Positions 26,844 to 35,130 of a DNA stretch of 64,000 bases are shown here, one piece after another (within the stretch, counting starts at the first letter, position 1; each line of letters opens with the position of its first letter). Where the stretch lies: positions 310,001 through 374,000 of the forward strand of contig NZ_RBXL01000001.1 of assembly GCF_003634315.1 (NCBI RefSeq), written 5' to 3'. The position numbers were made by a program, and so were the translations under genes. The notes beneath the pieces were generated by a model. The model did not search any database. It was not told where the DNA came from and was given only the letters and a program-made list of their open reading frames with translations. This stretch comes from Thiocapsa rosea (GTDB lineage Bacteria; Pseudomonadota; Gammaproteobacteria; Chromatiales; Chromatiaceae).

Positions 26844-27335
26844 CGCGATTCCTCCTCGCTCGGGTCGTCTGTCGGTTGATCCACCGGGATGCTCCGGTGT
26901 TGAGGAAAGGCTACGACCCGCCCGTTATTCGTCCGTGAAACCGGCGTGAAAGATGGAGTAAAAATACGTGTTGTCGCTCACGTTATTCCGCCAATTTTTC
27001 TCAGACTAATCCCCGCTAAATCTGCCATTTTCCACCACCGCTGTTGGCGAGGCGTGAGCCAAGACCCGTCTTGGGACTTCGTTGTGGCAGCAACCGGCCA
27101 CAAGCCGTTACACGTCAACTCAAGCCGCGTGACTCTTCAACGCGCATTGCGGACTCCCATGACTGCTCACGCCAGCGATCAATTCGCGCGGTTTGTTGTC
27201 GGTCTCGCAGGGCCCATAGGGGGCCTGATTAATCGCATTGCGGACGTTCGCTCAATCATAAACGTGTGCGCGAAAAAGAACGTTAAAATTCAGGGCGTCG
27301 GGTCTGAGCTTTGTCAGCGGATATCCTTTCCGTTC
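26844..27335. other. Gap between the TPR gene and the retron reverse transcriptase
   Basis: 492 bases, markedly AT-richer than the DNA to its left. A plus-strand frame of 139 codons exists (26946-27365) but lacks a ribosome site and recognisable features. No terminator hairpin was identified. The composition change probably marks the border of an acquired island. Confidence 0.4.
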
Positions 27336-28322
27336 TCAGGTGCTGTCCTTTTGCACACGATCTGAAAAATCCTCTACGGACTGAGCAAATGCCAGATGAC
27401 CGCATGCGCGCTCATATGCCTTAGGATCGTTCTGCGCATCAATCTTTCCTGAATCGACGAGATGCCTAATCGCGCGAAGTCTTCTTCGATATCCCTTCGT
27501 AAGCCGCGGACGTGCCTGATCGACCAACAAGCCGTAAACCTTAAGCCGATTCGGTAATGACAAGAGGGTTGTTTTCTCTTCAGACAACTGCCAATTGCCT
27601 GTCTCGATCATTCCACGTACGTCACTTGAAATATTAGGACTCGGCTTTCCCGCACCGGAAATTACTATATCGTCTGCATATCGCGTATACACAAGCCCGC
27701 GCTCGTGGCAGTACTCTTGTAGTTGCCTGTCAACCTTCAGAAAAGCTAGATTGGATAACACCGGGCTTGCCGGAGAACCCTGCGCAAGGACCCCGTTCAA
27801 GCTGCTCAAGCCCGAGGCGATTTCTGCGCCATGCTCAGTATACCCGATGTCCACAAGCGCATTCTTTACGATTGCCGTCGGGGTGCTTTGAAAAAAATCT
27901 TTAATATCTGTCGAAAAAACCCACTTCGCTCGGCAATGCATTGCCGCACCATGCAGAATTGAACGTCCAGGAACAAATCCAACGACTACGTCCGGCATGG
28001 TAATCGCGCGAGCAAGATAATGGCCGAACCACTTCTGGATTATTTTCAACCCCACGCGAGGTGCATCAATACGCCGTTGCTTTTTTCCGCTTCTAATTTG
28101 GAATCTTCGATAGTAGTGTTGAGGTCGATTCAGCATCGCCCCGACAAACTGACTCCTGTATCCAAATAAGACGGACAGTGCTCTGATCGAGACGACAGGA
28201 GGATAGCCTTTACTATCGAGACAACGAATAGCATCGACGTGTGCCTCGTCGAAGCCGTCACCAAGTGCTTGGAGATACTTATCGAGGGAGGAAAAGAGAA
28301 TGAGGCGTGGCGGAGTATTCAA
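27336..28322 (-). CDS. Retron-type reverse transcriptase
   Basis: 328 residues, the usual size of a retron RT. It makes a branched RNA-DNA hybrid (msDNA) from its own noncoding RNA. Visible motifs: RRFQIRSGKKQRRIDAP (residues 72-88), GFVPGRSILHGAAMH (115-129), first Asp in FSTDIKDFF (139), QGSPASPVLSNL (181-192), YTRYADDIVISG (YADD 215-218), and KVYGLLV (261-267), which stands where retrons have VTG. The C-terminal basic helical segment fits the retron thumb. No protease, maturase or Cas fusion. The start is TTG; no ATG fits better. A structured RNA lies just upstream. GC content is lower than the surrounding genes. Confidence 0.88.
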   Translation of the reverse strand: MNTPPRLILFSSLDKYLQALGDGFDEAHVDAIRCLDSKGYPPVVSIRALSVLFGYRSQFVGAMLNRPQHYYRRFQIRSGKKQRRIDAPRVGLKIIQKWFGHYLARAITMPDVVVGFVPGRSILHGAAMHCRAKWVFSTDIKDFFQSTPTAIVKNALVDIGYTEHGAEIASGLSSLNGVLAQGSPASPVLSNLAFLKVDRQLQEYCHERGLVYTRYADDIVISGAGKPSPNISSDVRGMIETGNWQLSEEKTTLLSLPNRLKVYGLLVDQARPRLTKGYRRRLRAIRHLVDSGKIDAQNDPKAYERACGHLAFAQSVEDFSDRVQKDST

Positions 28323-28352
28323 GGGCCTCTAAAGCAAAGCGCAGATCGCTTT

Positions 28353-28493
28353 CGTTGAGCGCCGGTCGGGTTCGTGCCGAAGATGCGAAGCATCTTCGGT
28401 GCGAACCCGACCGAACCTTCTGTACCAGACCTTTGCAAGCTGGGGCGTTGCGCCCCATCGCAAGTTTTTACCTTCCCCACCACGCCCCAACGC
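28353..28493 (-). ncRNA. Candidate retron msr-msd noncoding RNA
   Basis: The 176-base gap upstream of the RT holds, read on the minus strand: a short pairing candidate CGTTGGGGCG (28483-28492), a small hairpin TGGGGCG-CAA-CGCCCCA (28441-28457) with an outer TTGC/GCAA pair, then a long hairpin (28363-28413) with 23-base arms beginning CGGTCGGGTTCG, a 5-base loop and only two G-T type mismatches, then CGCTCAACG (28353-28361), complementary to the first segment except for a small bulge. This order equals a1, msr stem, msd long stem, a2 of retrons. Exact ends and the branching G are not determined. Confidence 0.65.
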
Positions 28494-28498
28494 GGTTT

Positions 28499-29257
28499 CT
28501 ACCATTTTCGCCGGCCCAACTCAAGTGCGCGTGCAACATCAGGAGAATCTCTTCCCCGCCGGTTCGGCAGCACAGACATACCAAACGCAGTTAAGGAATA
28601 ACAGCCTGGCTTCTCCCAAATTAGGGCCTTCACACGAACTAAACCGTCGAGAGCTCTTTTCAACCAGTTTTCCGAGGGCACCGTCAGCCCTTGCTCCGAC
28701 AAGCGCTTAAATATGACCTCTAAGCTTGCGGGGGCTAGCCTGTAAACACACCATAGGATTTGCGGTGGAGCTGGGGGACCTTGGGTCAATTCCGTAATAT
28801 AAACGCGGCCAAGCTGCAATTCGTATGCCTGCAAGAAAGAGCCTATCTTTCGCACCAAATCGCGATGAGCAGCACCCCGTTCAATGTCATCCTCGGATCT
28901 GACATAAACCACAACATCGATTGCGCCAGAGCGCGAACTCAACATCGCAACATCGATAAAGTTACGGTCCAGTAGGTTCTCCAGCGCCAGGGCCAACGCA
29001 GCATTCGCTGGACCGTTTGAAAAATCCGAACACATTTCTACGTCAGCGTTCAATCCAAGCTCTCTGTGCACGCGATTTCTTAGCATAACAGATGCTTTTC
29101 GTGAAAACGGAGCCACGGAGTACGGCACAAGCACTAGATATCTGCCGGACTCCGGAACAAACTCAACCACGGAGTCTCTATACCGACCGTCCGCATACTT
29201 GCGCAGGAACTCCTTTATTCGTTGCTTGTCACCTGAGTCCGAGCTGTTTGGATACAT
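28499..29257 (-). CDS. Retron-linked accessory protein with C-terminal winged-helix-like end
   Basis: 252 residues from MYPNSSDSGDKQRIKEFLR. The first 160 residues are mixed alpha/beta (SGRYLVLVPYSVAPFSRKAS, NFIDVAMLSSRSGAIDVVVY) of no family I recognise. Residues 170-250 look like a winged-helix domain: LAPASLEVIFKRLSEQGL, LKRALDGLVRVKALIWEK and CYSLTAFGMSVLP. The ATG overlaps the end of the HEPN-like gene by about 29 bases, so translation is probably coupled; a longer open frame to 29347 overlaps that gene more deeply. It directly precedes the candidate msr-msd, which is where retron effectors are often found (inference). Confidence 0.65.
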   Translation of the reverse strand: MYPNSSDSGDKQRIKEFLRKYADGRYRDSVVEFVPESGRYLVLVPYSVAPFSRKASVMLRNRVHRELGLNADVEMCSDFSNGPANAALALALENLLDRNFIDVAMLSSRSGAIDVVVYVRSEDDIERGAAHRDLVRKIGSFLQAYELQLGRVYITELTQGPPAPPQILWCVYRLAPASLEVIFKRLSEQGLTVPSENWLKRALDGLVRVKALIWEKPGCYSLTAFGMSVLPNRRGRDSPDVARALELGRRKW

Positions 29258-29777
29258 TGAGCAAATCGTCTGTAAAGGTCTTCGCTTGGGATGGCCAGTG
29301 AAATGCCGAGCTACTTTTCTCGTTACCCATGTAGAGCGTCTGATCAATCTTCGTGACTTTGCTGGAGGCAGTATAATCCGCCTCTACGCGCTTACTGTAC
29401 GCGTGCCGCATAAGCTGCGCCAGGCCCGCGGTCGAAGTGTAAATTCGATTCCGGAGTTTCCCCCCTTTAATATTCAAACGCTCTGCTTTCTTAAGTTCAT
29501 TATTCAGCTTTTTCCGAACTTGCCCCTCTAGTAGTTCTGGAACAGATTTATGTTTTAGTTCCCAAGTCGGGTCAATTTCTACAAGGCACGACCTAACAAT
29601 CCAATACGTCGCATAGTAATAGCGATTGAAGGCGCTCCGGCCAAACAAATCAATCTCGTCGGCTGAGGAACGTCGCAGCGCTTCCTCCTCAAGATACTTT
29701 CCGACAATCTCCAGCACTCGAATGCTCCAAAAAAGTCCCGATAACGCGGGCATGCAATCGGCGAAGCGCGCGAACAT
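29229..29777 (-). CDS. Retron-linked HEPN-like protein
   Basis: 182 residues, start taken at MFARFADCMPALSG; a Met eight residues later is also possible. It is almost all helical. The segment DLFGRSAFNRYYYATYWIVR near residue 40 and YSKRVEADYTASSKVT near 130 resemble the two conserved helices of HEPN domains (the R-x-x-ADY signature). The RNase signature Rx4-6H is not evident: the nearest text, KLRNRIYTSTAG, lacks the His. HEPN proteins are frequent toxins or effectors in defence systems. It appears to be the first gene of a minus-strand operon leading to the reverse transcriptase. Confidence 0.6.
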   Translation of the reverse strand: MFARFADCMPALSGLFWSIRVLEIVGKYLEEEALRRSSADEIDLFGRSAFNRYYYATYWIVRSCLVEIDPTWELKHKSVPELLEGQVRKKLNNELKKAERLNIKGGKLRNRIYTSTAGLAQLMRHAYSKRVEADYTASSKVTKIDQTLYMGNEKSSSAFHWPSQAKTFTDDLLNVSKQLGLR

Positions 29778-30526
29778 CAGATCCCAAAACCTTAAACTGC
29801 AATCCGATGTGTTTGGATGCCAAGGCGCGTGGCTAGACTCTCCGCCTGGGCAGCATCCCGAATTATCGCCCCATCTGCAAGGGCCGGAAACCATGCGGCT
29901 GGGCGTGACCGGGTCGGGCCTTTGGTGTTGCCTGTAAGGCCAGACGGACCGAGGCGGCGGTCTGCTGACCTTGCGACATTGGGCGTAAGCTTGGCAGTCG
30001 CGACCGGCAGATCCGGGTCGTGACCGGTCCGTCGGTCACCGGACTGCGGGTTGCCGTTATCAGTATGGACCGGTCAGTCGCTTGCGGCCGATGAGAGACG
30101 GCTCCTGGCTTTCCATAGTCGCTCATGGGTCTGACTGCGACAGACCGAAATGCGTCCGGAACTGTCACCCGGGACGAGGCGCCGAGCGGCAGGTCCGGGT
30201 CGTGAACGGACCCTTCCGGCGCCTCTCGGCCGGGGCCGCCGTGCGGAAAGATCGGCGGAAGTCAGGTGAGCGAATCTTGGGCATCCGTGACGAGATAATG
30301 TTGGAAACACCCCCCCGGGGTCGCGGGCGGAGACGAACTCAAGGCCACCGACACCGCGCTCGCTTTGCCAACGTGCCCGAGATTGGGTGTATTGGGTCAA
30401 CAGCCGGCCCGACGGCGGGGGGCGTCCATCCCGGTCCAGCACAGGAAGCAATCGTAGCCGGCCTCGGCCAGCAGGGTCGGAAGCGCGCGCACCATAGCGC
30501 AGACTCGGCTCGAAACGCGTCCCGAA
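29778..30526. other. Gap between the retron locus and the GGDEF/EAL gene
   Basis: 749 bases with no recognisable gene. A phrase of about 22 bases (CGGCAG-TCCGGGTCGTGA-CGG type) occurs twice, near 30005 and 30188. GC content returns to the high background here, which suggests that the retron island ends near 29800. Confidence 0.35.
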
Positions 30527-32641
30527 TTATCGGCTCGTATCTCGGGGCGTCGCGCCGGCGCGCGACAGAAACCGCGTGATCTCCTCTACCGGCAATGGCC
30601 GGCTGACCAGATAGCCCTGCATCAGGTCGCAGTGAAGCGCACGTAGATAGTCCGCCTGCGCTTGGGTTTCGACGCCTTCGGCAACGATCTCCGATCCGAG
30701 ACTGTGACCGAGCGCGATGATGGCCTTGACGATCGAGGCATTGCTGGTGTTCGTGGTCACGTCGCGCACGAAGGAGATGTCGATCTTGAGCTCATGGATC
30801 TCGATGTGCTGCAGATAGGCCAACGATGAATAACCGGTGCCGAAATCGTCGATCGACAGACGCACGCCCAGCGCGCGCAGCTCCGCCAGTGCTTTGAAGG
30901 ACTGCTCGCGGTCGGCGATCACAAAGCTCTCGGTGATCTCCAACTCCAGGCGCTCGGGCGGAATGCCCGTCTCGCGCAGCGCGTGCTTGACCGACTCGAT
31001 CAGGTGATCCCGGCTCAACTGGACAGCGGAGACGTTCACCGCGGTCCGGCGCGGTGCCAACCCGGCGTCGAGCCAGGTCTTGATCTGACGGCAGGCCGTG
31101 TGCAGCACCCAGTCCCCCAGCGCGACGACCAGCCCGCTTTCCTCGGCCAGCGGGATGAAGTCGCCGGGCGGGATCATCCCGCGCTCGGGGTGATGCCAGC
31201 GCACCAGCCCCTCCAAGCCGACGGTCTCTCCGCTGACCAGATCGGTCTGCGGTTGATAATAAAGGCGTAATTCGTCGCCCTCGATGGCATGTCGCAGCTC
31301 GGCCTCGAGCGCGAGGCGAGCCTTCGCCCGGTCGGTCAACTCCGGCGAGAAGAAACGCAGGATCCCTCTTCCCTGCTGTTTGGCCTGATTGAGCGCTGCG
31401 TCGGCGCTGCTTTGCAGGGTTTCGATCTCCTGGCCGTCGGCGGGATAGAGTGCGATGCCGATACTGACGCCGATATAGATGTGCCGTTCGTCGATGAGGA
31501 AAGGCTCGTTCAGGGCGTCGATCAGGTGTTGCGCGATCAGGTCGATACCGGGCAGTCTCCGGCCGCGATCCAGGATCAGGTTGAACTCGTCGCCGCCGAT
31601 GCGCGCCAGCGCGTTGCCTTCCGGCAGTACATCCAGGAGACGCCGGCTCACCGCGATCAGCAGCCGATCGCCCTGGCTGTGACCGAGGCTTTCGTTGACG
31701 GTCTTGAAGTTGTCGAGGTCGAGAAACAGCAGCGCGAACTCGGTGCCGGTGCGCTCGGCATGCGCGATCGCGCGGGTCAACAGCTCGTGAAACAGCGCGC
31801 GATTGGGCAGGCCGGTCAAGGGATCGCGATAGGTCAGGAAGTCGACTTTCTGTTCGGCGCGGCGACGTTCGGTGATGTCGCGATTGGAGCCGCGCCGACC
31901 CAAGAAGTGGCCCGCGTCGTCGAGAACCGGTACACAGACATGCTCGAGCCAACGCTCGTCGCCGTCGCGGGTGTGGATGCGGAAGCTCAGCGGGACGGGA
32001 TCGGTCGATCCTGCGCGATGCATTCGCCAAGCATTCAGGTCGTCCGGGTGGATGATGGATTCCATAAGTCCGGAGTCGGCGAAGAACTCCGCCGGTGCGT
32101 AACCCGACACCTCCAAACAGGCGGGCGAGACGTACCGGTAGGCCCCGTCGGGCGCGATCCAGTATTCCCAATTGGGCGAATAGTCGGCGAGGATGCGGTA
32201 TTTCTCCTCACTTTCGCGCAGCGCCGCTTGAGCGTCCCGGCGCGCGCGCTGTTCCTCCGTCTCGCGCAGACAGCGTTCGATTGCGGGAACCAGGCGGATA
32301 AGGTGGTCCTTCAGGACAAAATCCCCGACCCCGCAGTGCAGCAGCTCCACCGCCCGTTCCTCGCCGACCGTCCCGGAGACCAGGATCACCGGCAGCTCAG
32401 GGCAGCGCGCGCGAAGCATCCCCAGGGTCGACTCGAACTCCATGCCGGGGATCCTGTAGTCGGCCAGCGCGAGCGTCCAGCATCCCTCCGCCAGGGCCGC
32501 CTCCAGTTCCTCGTTGCTGGCGACCCGGGTGCAGTCGGCCGCCAAGCACTCCTTGCGCAGATGGCGCACGAGCAGCCGAAAATCGGCCGGGTCGTCCTCG
32601 ATGACCAACACGTTCAATCGCGGCTTGGGCGATGCGTTCAT
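30527..32641 (-). CDS. Response regulator with PAS, GGDEF and EAL domains
   Basis: 704 residues. A receiver domain (1-125; VLVIEDDPADFRLL, phosphoacceptor in ALADYRIPGM) is followed by a PAS domain (about 145-270), GGDEF (275-430, intact ARIGGDEFNLIL) and EAL (445-690). The EAL signature reads GLEGLVRW in place of GLEALVRW; the Glu is kept, as are DDFGTGYSSLAYLQ and the late AEGVET, so phosphodiesterase activity is likely. The protein makes and/or degrades cyclic di-GMP in the cytoplasm. It begins 16 bases after the single-domain response regulator, in one operon with the kinase. Confidence 0.93.
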   Translation of the reverse strand: MNASPKPRLNVLVIEDDPADFRLLVRHLRKECLAADCTRVASNEELEAALAEGCWTLALADYRIPGMEFESTLGMLRARCPELPVILVSGTVGEERAVELLHCGVGDFVLKDHLIRLVPAIERCLRETEEQRARRDAQAALRESEEKYRILADYSPNWEYWIAPDGAYRYVSPACLEVSGYAPAEFFADSGLMESIIHPDDLNAWRMHRAGSTDPVPLSFRIHTRDGDERWLEHVCVPVLDDAGHFLGRRGSNRDITERRRAEQKVDFLTYRDPLTGLPNRALFHELLTRAIAHAERTGTEFALLFLDLDNFKTVNESLGHSQGDRLLIAVSRRLLDVLPEGNALARIGGDEFNLILDRGRRLPGIDLIAQHLIDALNEPFLIDERHIYIGVSIGIALYPADGQEIETLQSSADAALNQAKQQGRGILRFFSPELTDRAKARLALEAELRHAIEGDELRLYYQPQTDLVSGETVGLEGLVRWHHPERGMIPPGDFIPLAEESGLVVALGDWVLHTACRQIKTWLDAGLAPRRTAVNVSAVQLSRDHLIESVKHALRETGIPPERLELEITESFVIADREQSFKALAELRALGVRLSIDDFGTGYSSLAYLQHIEIHELKIDISFVRDVTTNTSNASIVKAIIALGHSLGSEIVAEGVETQAQADYLRALHCDLMQGYLVSRPLPVEEITRFLSRAGATPRDTSR

Positions 32642-32657
32642 CTGTGCGGTTCCATGC

Positions 32658-33092
32658 TCAGAGCCTCAGCGGATCGTTGATCAGCAGCCAGTAGCTGCCC
32701 AGGCGGGCGACGGTCTCGGCGAAGCCGGCAAACTCCAGCGGCTTGCGCACGAAGCTGTTGGCGCCGCTCTCGTAGCTGCGCAGCCGGTCGTTCTCCTCGT
32801 CCGAGGAGGTCAGAATCACCACCGGGAGCAGACGGGTGCGTGGGTCCGCGCGCAGACGCTCGAGCACTTCCAGGCCGGAGAGTCGGGGCAGCCCGATGTC
32901 GAGCAGCACGACGGCCGGAAGCCCCCCGTCACGGCCGGCGAACTCGCCCTCGGCAAACAGATAGTCCAAGGCCTGCTGACCGTCGCGCACCACGTCGATG
33001 GTGTTGGCCAGATTCGCCTTGCGCAAGGCGCGGAGCATCAGACGCTCGTCCTGGGGGTTGTCTTCCACGATGAGAATCGCGAGGTGCTTCAT
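32658..33092 (-). CDS. Single-domain response regulator (Rcp1-like)
   Basis: 144 residues consisting of one receiver domain: acidic pocket ILIVEDNPQDERL, phosphoacceptor Asp in VVLLDIGLPRLSGLEVLE, Thr/Ser in VVILTSSDEENDR and Lys in NSFVRKPLEF. The DIGLP loop and length fit the Rcp1 type that partners with phytochrome-like kinases. It has no output domain and probably passes phosphate between the kinase and the GGDEF/EAL protein or another target. Its ATG overlaps the kinase stop by 4 bases. Confidence 0.92.
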   Translation of the reverse strand: MKHLAILIVEDNPQDERLMLRALRKANLANTIDVVRDGQQALDYLFAEGEFAGRDGGLPAVVLLDIGLPRLSGLEVLERLRADPRTRLLPVVILTSSDEENDRLRSYESGANSFVRKPLEFAGFAETVARLGSYWLLINDPLRL

Positions 33093-34636
33093 ACCGACGG
33101 TTCCTCACTGGCCGCCTCGGGCAGCGAAAAGCGAAAGGTGGCACCCCGACCCGGCACGCCCTCGGCCGCGACGGCGCCGCCGTGACGGTGAACGATGCGC
33201 TGCACGGTGGCAAGTCCGATGCCGATGCCGACGAATTCGTCCTGCCGGTGCAGTCGCTGGAACGCCTTGAACAGCCGTTCGGAGTAGGCCATGTCGAAGC
33301 CGGCGCCATTATCGCTCACACAGCACCAGCGCGCCCCGTCCCTCTCCATAGAATAGACCCGAATGGTCGCGTCTTGTGTCCGGCCGGTGTACTTCCAGGC
33401 ATTGTCGATCAGGTTGACCATGACCGCCTCCAACATGGTCGGATCGCCCGAAACGGTAAGCCTCGGCTCGATCTCCAGGGTAACCCGGCGTTGCGGCTCG
33501 GCCGCCGCCAGTTGCGCGAGCCGACAATGGGCGAGCGCGCCCAGATCCACCGTATCGTGTCGCAACACGCCGCGGGTGCTGCGCGACAGGGTCAGGATGC
33601 CGTCGATCAGCTCGCCCATACGCCGGCTGGCGAGGTCGATCTGCTGAAGATCGTCCAGTGCCTCCCCGTCCAGCCGATCGGCGTAGTCCTCCATGAGGGC
33701 CTGACTGAAGCCACTCAATGCCCGCAGCGGCGCACGCAGGTCGTGGGAGACCGCATAGGCGAAGGATTCCAGCTCGAGATTGGCGGCGGAAAGCTCCGCC
33801 GTGCGCTGACGCACCCGCTCCTCCAGACCGACATTGAGACGCTGAATCTCGGCCTGCGCGCGCTGGCGCTCCACCATCTCGGTCTCCAGCCGCGCGCGCG
33901 AGACGGTATTCTCCTGGAGCCGGTCCAACATGGTGTCGAAGGCGTTCGCAAGCTCGCCCAGCTCGTCCCGGCGCGCGCTGTGCAGGCGCTGCTCCAGCGC
34001 GCCTGCGCCGACCCGCAGCGCGGCATCGCGCAAGGCTTGCACCGGACTCAGGATCGTCCACTGGAGGGTGCCGAAGATCCACAGACCAAGCCCGGCCACG
34101 CCGAACAGCAGCAGGCCCAGCGTCAGGTTTGTCCGCTCGCTCGCCACCAGCATCCGCGCATTGGCCTGCACCCGGATATGTTTGACGAGCTCGGTCAGGG
34201 CATGGCTATCGACCAACAGGAGATTGGCCGCACGCTCGTCGCGCTCGGCAAAGCGCGGTTCGGACCCCGGGCCATCCACCTCGGGGAACAGTCTTCGCAT
34301 CCGGTCGAGCAGCCGACGCAACTCCTCCCAAGCATCCTGGCTCCGTTGGTCGTCGCGGATCGCCTCGGCGATGGACGCGGACTCTCGCGCCAGCAGATCG
34401 TCGATGGTGTCGAACTGGGATTCCACCAGGTCGCGGGGATGGCCCTGCACGCGCAGGATATAGCCGAAGAGCAAGGTTCGCAGTTGGATGATCTCGACGT
34501 TCAACGTATTCGTCAACGCCAGGGTTCTTGCGGACTGGCTCCAGTTCCGGTGGTTGACCACCGACAGACCGAGCAGTGCAAGAAAGCCCAGCGCAGAGAT
34601 CAGGGCAATCAGCTGGGCGCGGCGTCGGAGCGTCAT
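33089..34636 (-). CDS. Sensor histidine kinase with HAMP domain
   Basis: 515 residues. Membrane helices at about 7-27 and 172-193 enclose a periplasmic helical sensor region of about 145 residues. HAMP (about 190-245), a coiled coil and HisKA follow, with the phospho-His in YAVSHDLRAPLRALSGFSQ; the ATPase boxes are NLIDNAWKYT (N), SDNGAGFDMAY (G1) and GIGIGLATVQRIV (G2). The kinase part resembles those of phytochrome-type kinases although no chromophore domain is present. It is the first gene of the kinase, regulator, GGDEF/EAL operon. The signal is unknown. Confidence 0.93.
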   Translation of the reverse strand: MTLRRRAQLIALISALGFLALLGLSVVNHRNWSQSARTLALTNTLNVEIIQLRTLLFGYILRVQGHPRDLVESQFDTIDDLLARESASIAEAIRDDQRSQDAWEELRRLLDRMRRLFPEVDGPGSEPRFAERDERAANLLLVDSHALTELVKHIRVQANARMLVASERTNLTLGLLLFGVAGLGLWIFGTLQWTILSPVQALRDAALRVGAGALEQRLHSARRDELGELANAFDTMLDRLQENTVSRARLETEMVERQRAQAEIQRLNVGLEERVRQRTAELSAANLELESFAYAVSHDLRAPLRALSGFSQALMEDYADRLDGEALDDLQQIDLASRRMGELIDGILTLSRSTRGVLRHDTVDLGALAHCRLAQLAAAEPQRRVTLEIEPRLTVSGDPTMLEAVMVNLIDNAWKYTGRTQDATIRVYSMERDGARWCCVSDNGAGFDMAYSERLFKAFQRLHRQDEFVGIGIGLATVQRIVHRHGGAVAAEGVPGRGATFRFSLPEAASEEPSV

Positions 34637-34915
34637 GGCCGCCGCCGTACCGGGGTGATGGCGTCTGAGCGCGACCGGGCCGGAAAGGACGTTCCGAAAA
34701 GCCCCGGGGAGTCCGGCACCGCGGTGCCGGATGTGCGTCCGGCGGCGATCGACATGGCGAGGGCGCCTCCCGCCCGGGGGATAGAGGACGCTCGGGTGAC
34801 GGTCAACATGCGTCCCCCAAACTCTGGGTGCGGAGGAGTGGGCTCAAGGTAAGTCTATGATAGACCAACAGCGCTCGATGCTCCTAGGATTGTATTGCCC
34901 CCGCGCAACCCGACT

Positions 34916-35130
34916 GGGGATCGGGAATCGTCATCCCGACAGCGAGTGCCTGGCGGGCATCGAGCCCCTGATGCCGTCAGTCTCGGGCAAACCCTCGCAG
35001 AATGTGTCGTTGTCGTTGTCGTTGTCGTAATCGGATTCCCGACGAACACGACAACGACAACGAGTAGAGCCTTCAACCACTTTTCCTGGCTGCGGCTCTG
35101 CCGGTAGATCCTTGTCCGGAAACCACCTTA
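34916..35130. repeat. GTTGTC-hairpin element, copy 3
   Basis: The left end is worn (TCGGGAATCGTCATCCCGAC); the right end TTGTCCGGAAACCACCTTA is kept. Four GTTGTC units face three GACAAC units. The right end supplies the TAA stop of the minus-strand sigma factor gene. The remaining gap (34637-34915) shows no gene. Confidence 0.8.

Noticed and set aside
26946-27365. 139-codon plus-strand frame beside the retron
   Set aside because: No ribosome site, no recognisable motif, and it overlaps the end of the RT gene on the other strand.
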